Assembly (NCBI RefSeq): GCF_000004825.1
Contig: NW_008805074.1
Location: 496,001 to 560,000, forward strand
DNA from: Heterostelium album PN500
Taxonomy: Eukaryota > Evosea > Eumycetozoa > Acytosteliales > Acytosteliaceae
Direction: 5' to 3'
Length of the DNA: 64,000 nt
Shown here one piece after another: positions 57,360 through 64,000 of the stretch. The notes under the pieces were generated by a model that worked only from the letters and a program-made list of their open reading frames with translations, did not search any database and was not told where the DNA came from. A program made the translations under genes and the position numbers. The number at the start of each line of letters is the position of its first letter. The stretch's first letter is position 1.

Positions 57360-60300
57360 TTATGAACTTTTAGTATTTCTCTTTCTTGTTGTTGTTGTTG
57401 TGCTTGTTGTTTTACGCTTCTTGGTAGCTGCTGCCTTTTTCTTTTCATTAGCATTGTTGGTTGTAATGGTTGAGTAATCGACATTGTCATCTTTCAATAG
57501 TAATTTGAATGAGAGGAACACTCTCTTTTGAATATCGTCTTGTGATAGCTCTTCTTCGGTTGGTAACACAGTGAATGGATAGTTACTCTTGGTGAATGTC
57601 TGTGTCTCTGGGAGTGTGATTTGTAGTTTATCGGAATTCTTTCCGTCCTCCAAGTAGGCTTTGGCACGTTCCTTTGTGATATCGTAGGTCTTAATGAGAT
57701 AGCGTTTCAGTTCCACGAGCAGAGTGACAATCAATGATGCCAGGAACAGCGATTTGATAGTTTCATCCAACTCTGCAGAGTCATCGTCGCCAGTCTTCTT
57801 TCGTTTGGACATCGACGACTGAATTTCGGCCATACACGAACTGCCCTGGAGTGAAACGATCTTATCTATGGCAACGACAATCTCAAAGATCTCATCCATA
57901 TTGGAATAGGGCAGCGACGCGAGTATCTCCACGAGGAATCGACAGTACTCCAAATTCTTATATCTATAGGTCTTATTGGTATTTTCAAACTGTGACATTA
58001 TATGATTGATAAACGTTGTTCTCGATTGTTTTAGATTTCTAAAGAGTAAATAGAATTTCGATAATCCTTTAGATACACTATTATAAGGTGATTCTAAATA
58101 ATAATAGAGATTCAAATGTTAATTAAATATTTCTTTTTTGGAAAATGTTAATAATATTATTAATTTTAAAACTTACTGGTTCCTAAACCTAAATGGAATC
58201 TGTAGCATAATCTAATACTTTCAATAACACGTTTGAATAGAGTTGAAGAATGTTTTTGATTGATGAATTCCAATACTCTATAGGCTACCTCTGAAATCTC
58301 AGGACTGGTATCGGTAATCAATGTAATGATCTCAGGAACTGCTTCAAGTGGATTGATTATTCCTTGTTTTACAATTAACTCTACAGTTGAAACCGTAAAG
58401 AATCTGACTGATTGCTCGGAATCTACCAATAATTTACAAAAAGTTGAAAAGAATTTCTGAATTGATGATACTAATGATCTATATATTTTTGGTTATTAGT
58501 TAGTTAGCTAATTAGTTTGTTAAAAATAAAAAATACTTACTCTCCATTAATATCAACATTCATAGAAATAATAGGTCCTCTCTTTTTTTTCTTTTTCTTA
58601 TCGCTGTCATCGTCATCTTGATCATCGTCATCATTCTCACTTACACCAGAGTGATCGGTTGCACTCTCTTCAGACTCTGACTTTTGTTGGTTGTCTTCTG
58701 CTTTGGTGACCGGGTTCTTCTTTTGGAGAGTTTTCGCTTCTTTCTTCAACAGCTTGAGATAGACTTTCAAAATGGTCTCTTTTATCTTTGTCTCCAACGT
58801 CAGTGATTTCGCTATGATTCCACGTATAGAATCTTGATTTAAAATCGGTGGTGACGATATAATGATGTTTCCAATCGATTCCAACGATGTCGAAATAACA
58901 TCTTTATCCTTGGTGTACAAAAAGAGTTTGGTGAGGATTGCAGTGATGTCTGAGATGATTGATTTGTTTGGTTGTTGCGGCTGCTGCAGTTTGAGAGATG
59001 CCGGTACATCAATGGTGAACGGACGCTTCTCAAAGTGATAGTAACGCACCAACAATCCGGTGACATAGAGCGATCGAAGAATTTCGGATTTCGTTCGGCT
59101 ACTGCATGATTGGAGCAGAAGAAGGTGTCTACAGAGCTGTTCCTCCAACAGCCGATAGTTATGACTGGTACTCTCGATGATGATACTCAAACACTTGATA
59201 CATTGATGAACCAAAACCGAACCCTGGGTCAATATCAAAGTAAGCAAATCCTTTTCCAACACTGCCAAGAATTGTTTATCGATATTCTCAATCATTGGAA
59301 TTGTCTTTTGTAAAATATAAGTAACAATTACAAATATCTTTAATTCTTCACTGTTGATTGTCTATTGGAGCAATCGATTAATATCGTTGTTTTGTTTTGG
59401 TTATGAATTATTTAACTTACTTTGGTTGATAATTTAATGTATGGATGTAAAACCTTGACGTAGGTTGTCAAAAAAGTTGGATCTATCTTACAAAAGATTC
59501 GTAGACACTTGAAGATTGCAAGGAATTCAGGGAATTCTTTGGTTCGTCGCTTCTCGTCGAATGAGATCAACATGTCGATGAGATAGGAGCAGATTTGCTG
59601 GCAAGTTTCTCCGATTGATTCTGCACTCTTTTGTTGCTTGGTTGCACGTTTCGATGGTTTGCCTTTGTCTGTCAGTTTATGAATGAGTCCGACGAACCAT
59701 TCGTCTTGATTGAGTTGCTTAACAACTTCGACAATCTGTTTCGATTTTTGCATGATTGTTTGTTCGTGTTCGCCAAACCAGAGGTCTTTGAAAGTGTTTA
59801 TGACCAGCTCTCGAATCGATTCGTCGTCGTTGATTCTACTCACTAGAACCTTGCAGAGTTGCGGTATCTTTGGGTGTTGAATCTGTGAGAGACAGACGTC
59901 GTGTAGCGTCTTGACGACACGCTTCCTCACACTGATTCCCTTGTCGCCAATCAACTCACAGATGAGATCGACGTATCGCCATGTCAAATCCGGTTTCAGC
60001 AGGATGTACTTTCCGATGAGGTCGACGGTGTGTTCACGCACAGCAATAGAGTCGTCAGAGAAACGATTCTTGATGGAGGTGTGAACGAATTCATCGGCTA
60101 GAACAGAAGGATCAACTTCGACAATGGTAGAGAACGACTTCATTGCTTTGGCTCTTGCCAATTTCGAGCTATCGTAGAGCACCGACAGTAGATTGTAAAG
60201 AAGTTCATTGACAATGTTGAACAACGATCCTTTGGTGTGAATGGAGAGCACTCTAAACAACTTGGCTGCCATCTCACCACCGAAAGTATAGCATTTGAGT

Positions 60301-63300
60301 GTCGAGTTGATGTTACCTTCCTGTGGTTGCTCCCATTGCGATAGAATATATTGTTTGCTCTGGACGGTCAGCTTTGAACTCAGAAAATCATTGTCCAGCC
60401 AACTGGCAATGAGAAACTGTCTGGAGCAAGTCAGCCAACGTTCACTCTGTGACTTGGAATTGAGGTAGTTCAACATCAAGTGAATGAGAACATTGTAGTC
60501 ACTGTTCTTTGGAGGGGGTACAAACTTTTTAGGTCTTTCTTCCTTGCTACTACTACTGGTACTGCTAGTTGTTTTTAGAATATTAAAACTATCTTGTACA
60601 TCTTCATTATCAGCATTATCATCCTCTGGAATTGTATTCATTTTCTTTCTTTTCGAGAATGGTAATTTTGATTTTGTTGATTTTGAAGAAGTGGAAGTGC
60701 TGTTGCTGCTGCTATTTGTTGTTGTTGTTGTTGTTGGTGTCGATGAAATTGGTGGTTGATAATCATTCACTTGATTCAATATTCTACAGGAAATACATTG
60801 CCAATCTAATTGCTGATGTTGTTGGTCAAGACTGTAGTCAGGTGCACACAGATCGTGGAAGAGTTGGTTGCACTGAGTGCACTTGGTAGTGAACGATCCA
60901 ATCTTGAACTTTCCACATTGACAAACAGGTAGATTACTATTCTCAATCAAGGTGGAAGTGGAAGTGATTGAAAGAGTTGGTTGTTGTTGTTGATTGTTGA
61001 TATTATTACTCTTAAGTCTATCACCATATTTCTTTTCGAATTCCTCTGCCAGTTCCAAGTCGGTGGTAATCAACGATTCGATATTCTCATCTTTATGATT
61101 AACACGTTCGGGTGACAATGATGTTTGAGCTGTCGATGATGATGTTGATGATGATGATAACGTTCCTGTTGTTCCTGCTGCTGTTGTTGATGTTGTAGTT
61201 TCTTGTGAGATGGTCATGAGCGATAGTAGATCGCTAAAGTGAAGTGGTAGACTCGATAGCTCCTCAGCAGATGCCATACACTCTTGTTTCAGTTTGGTAA
61301 TGATTTGACCTAGTAAATCAATAGCCATCATCTTGAGAATGTCGGAACTGCCAGACTTGTTCTTATCCTTGTCACCAGCACCAGCACCTCCACCAAGGAT
61401 TCTACACAATGAAACCGAGAGTAAGTGCAACAACATATTGGCAGCTGGCCACTCTGGATTATTGACAAGCACCAACAAATCAGCCAAGAAGTTATCGAGC
61501 AACGTACGATATTCACAATCCTCACTCTTTGTCGAACATTTGTTGATAAAGTAGAGAACAACCATCGAAGCATTATCATGAGCCAACTTCATTGGTAGTG
61601 TAGTCGAAGTTGTCGAGAATGTTGTTGATTTGTTGTTCAGCTCTGGAAGTGAAGGTGAACTTTGAATGAGTTGTAAGAATAGCGCTGTTACATTCTGGAT
61701 GGAACGGCTATCCTTGAGTTTGTAGGTTCTCAAATTCTTCTTGAGAGCCGGTGTCTTTGAGAGGTTCGAGAGTGTCTGCTCAAAGATCGATTCCTGTATC
61801 GCTGGATATCGGCTATAGGTTGATCGCAGCAACTCGATTGCACTCAACTGAATGAAACTAATGCCACCGATAAACAACGATGGAATAGCTATATCCACCA
61901 ACATCGTTGGGAATGGATCGGGTGGTGTATATATCGATACCAACTGTGCCAAACCATTGAATATCTCTGTCACTTTATTACAAGTATAAAGATAATAGTT
62001 ATGTCCACGTCTATTGAATAGATTTATTAAGTTAATAAAATGTATATGATTGTCCAATTATTGAGATTGAAGGTACTTACTTTTTAAACTTTAAAGATGA
62101 GGATTTTGATTTTGATTTGGATACAGATGATCTTTTGGCTGAGGTGGTTGATGACGTCTTTTGTTTTTTCTTTTTCTTCTTTGTTGATGATGATGATGAT
62201 TTGTCCTCTGATTCAGAGTTATCAACATCAGAATCATCGTCGGAATCATCTGAATCGTCGGAATCAAATTCACTGTCATCTTCATCATCCTCCTCTGCAT
62301 CGGCATCATTATCTTCCTCCTGACTGCCGACACCACTATCTTTCTTCTTTGTTTGTTTCTTTTTTGACTTTGATTTAGAGTTTGCTTCATTCTCATTTAT
62401 GGCTGTCACTGTTGTGTTGAATCTTGTCTTAAAAGATGGATCTAAATGACCGAGTACATTCTCTGTGTATTGCGTCTTGAAGAATGATACCAACTCTATC
62501 AGTTCATCGTCGATAAGCTCACACAACGAAAGACCAACCATCGGTATGTTTAGAATCTGAAGGATTAGAATGGACGATTCCAGAGAGAGTTCGAGTTTGC
62601 GCAACTCCAGAAGTTCTTTATCACTCAATTGCTCACTGAATGTCAGTGAGTGAACATCCTTTGCCTCTTTGACATACTTCAATAGCAGTTGGAAGAGATT
62701 GGCATACTGCTCGAGCGCGACAAGATCTTGCAGTTGACCGAGTGAGTGACTGACCATCGATGCCAGGTCGGAGCGCAGTGTCGACACCGTCTGGAGCAAC
62801 AGGTCTATACTACCGACAGACTTTATGGCAGCGCTCACATGACCGACCACTTTGGCATCGTCGATAAACTGTTGAACTGACTGTTGAAACTTCTCGATTG
62901 GAACGACCTGTACCACCTTGTTGTGAATGATTTGATCCAGTTGATCTTGAATATGTTGATCCAAAGGTGTCTGAGCAGATTCAATATATTTATCCTTTTC
63001 TTTTTCCATTTCCTTTTCCTTTTGTGCTTTTGATACTCTTGGTTTCTTTGTCGTTGTAGTTGCTACTTTCTTTGTTGTTGTAGTTGTTGTTGCAGTATTA
63101 TTATTATTACCATTAACTCCATTTGTTCCATTTAAATACGATTCAAATTGATAGTTTGGTTGTGGAATATATTGTTGTTGCTGTTGTTGTTGTTGTTGAT
63201 ATGTATTTTGTATGAATTTATTATCGTTTAATACAAATACATTTGAAGGATTATGTGGAATTGTCAACATTGGTTCACTACCAATATTGTATTGATAGAA

Positions 63301-63640
63301 TGGTTGACCTGTTTGTTGTGCATGTTGTTGTTGCTGTTGTTGTTGTTGTTGATGAATATTTATTGTTCTAAAATTATCTTGTTGTTGTTGTTGTTGTTGT
63401 TGTTGAAATTGTAATTGTTTCATTAACATCTGTTCTTGATATTGATGTTGTTGTAATGTTATCGATGGTAATTGTTGTAATATATTATTTAAAATAGGTG
63501 TTGGTTTTATAAAATAATAGCCATTATCTTGATTATTATTTATATTATTATTAAAACAATCATTCTTCATTGATAGATAATTAACATTTGTTTGAGCTAA
63601 TCTATTATTTATATCTTTAAATATATCATTATTATTTATA

Positions 63641-63707
<67 letters not shown>

Positions 63708-63930
63708 GATTTAATAACTCCAATGTATTATTTAAAACAAGAGTATCTTGTAGTTGCATAGATACGGATCTCTCATTTCTATAGCAAGGCAATGGTAATT
63801 CATGAACAGGATCACCTATTTGTGCAAGATTACTAAAACATCCAAATGGTAATTGAAGTGATTGTTGTTGTTGTTGTTGTTGTTGTTGAAATATGTTCTC
63901 TTTGTTTTGATAGTTATCATTATAGTTCAT
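57360..63930 (-). CDS. Cohesin loader NIPBL/Scc2 with PHD finger
   Basis: Predicted about 2,072-aa protein from exons 63930-62081, 62010-59421, 59304-58541, 58457-58177 and 58093-57360. A Gln-rich N terminus contains FGCFSNLAQIGDPVHELPLP. A helical region follows, then an acidic Asp/Ser/Lys tract and a PHD finger at about residues 980-1025 (CQCGKFKIGSFTTKCTQCNQ ... WQCISC, C4HC3). The HEAT-repeat core matches NIPBL well: ARAKAMKSFSTIVEVDPSVL, DDSIAVREHTVDLIGKYILL, GISVRKRVVKTLHDVC, INDDESIRELVINTFKDLWF and QSVRFFTVSTVELIVKQGII. It loads cohesin on chromatin with Scc4/MAU2 and activates its ATPase. The start of exon 4 is uncertain. The in-phase acceptor is at 58458-58459, but an upstream acceptor (58480-58481) would add the family-like SLVSSIQKFFSTF if one base of an A6 run (58438-58443) were absent. 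Confidence 0.87.
63641..63708 (-). repeat. Polyglutamine-coding CAA repeat
   Basis: About 22 consecutive CAA codons (TTG on the plus strand) in the N terminus of the NIPBL-like protein. Almost pure CAA with no CAG interruptions, so likely length-variable. Several shorter CAA runs lie nearby (about 63170-63200, 63328-63352, 63380-63404 and 63860-63890). Confidence 0.95.
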
Positions 63931-64000
63931 TTTTAATATTATAGTTAATTAATAATAAAATATAGATATATCAAATTAATGATTATCTAAAACTAAAATT

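Overview
The window is nuclear DNA from a social amoeba (Dictyostelia). The evidence is AT-rich intergenic DNA with long poly-A/T runs, short AT-rich introns (mostly 60-115 nt) with GTAAGT-like donors, and proteins full of Gln, Asn, Ser and Thr runs. The gene set also fits: a FAN-type BEACH protein of the LvsF kind, DIF-methyltransferase-like enzymes and an ARC5-like Dlp dynamin. Codon use is less AT-extreme than in Dictyostelium discoideum, so a Heterostelium, Cavenderia or similar genome is possible, but I cannot settle the species. I recognise no tRNA, rRNA, CRISPR array or retroelement.

Layout. 1-8.3 kb: an F-box/Kelch gene (+), two small secreted repeat or glycine-rich proteins (-), the Golgi SNARE Gos28 (+) and a two-SANT protein (-). 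8.9-12.3 kb: an LvsF/FAN-like BEACH-WD40 protein (+). 12.5-19.2 kb: O-methyltransferase copy 1 (-), an inverted-repeat element, a Thr-rich extracellular protein (-) and a Myb/SANT regulator (-). 19.2-28.7 kb: a 9.4 kb stretch with no recognisable gene, upstream of that regulator. 28.7-37.5 kb: ZNF277 (-), a dynamin-like protein, an unknown small protein and a UPF0652-like gene (all +). I place the last 29-nt exon of the UPF0652-like gene beyond a 1,344-nt intron. 37.5-40.1 kb: a second gene-poor stretch, upstream of a large protein with a possible ASXH/DEUBAD domain. 43.7-44.8 kb: O-methyltransferase copy 2 (+). 45.3-48.2 kb: an unknown 969-aa protein (-). 50.1-64 kb: U2A' (+), a protein with a C-terminal domain like the AF4/FMR2 family (+), N-acetylglucosamine kinase (-) and the cohesin loader NIPBL/Scc2 with a PHD finger (-).

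The genes are mostly separate housekeeping or regulatory units, not an operon-like system. A loose theme is nuclear regulation: two SANT proteins, ZNF277, an ASXH-like protein, U2A', an AFF-like protein and NIPBL. The observations most worth checking are the AFF-type domain in an amoeba, the distant terminal exon of the UPF0652-like gene, the paired Cys/His motif in the Myb protein, a GC-AG intron, and two places (U2A' and NIPBL) where the conserved protein continues in another frame beside an A-run. Exon boundaries were built by hand from splice sites and reading phase.
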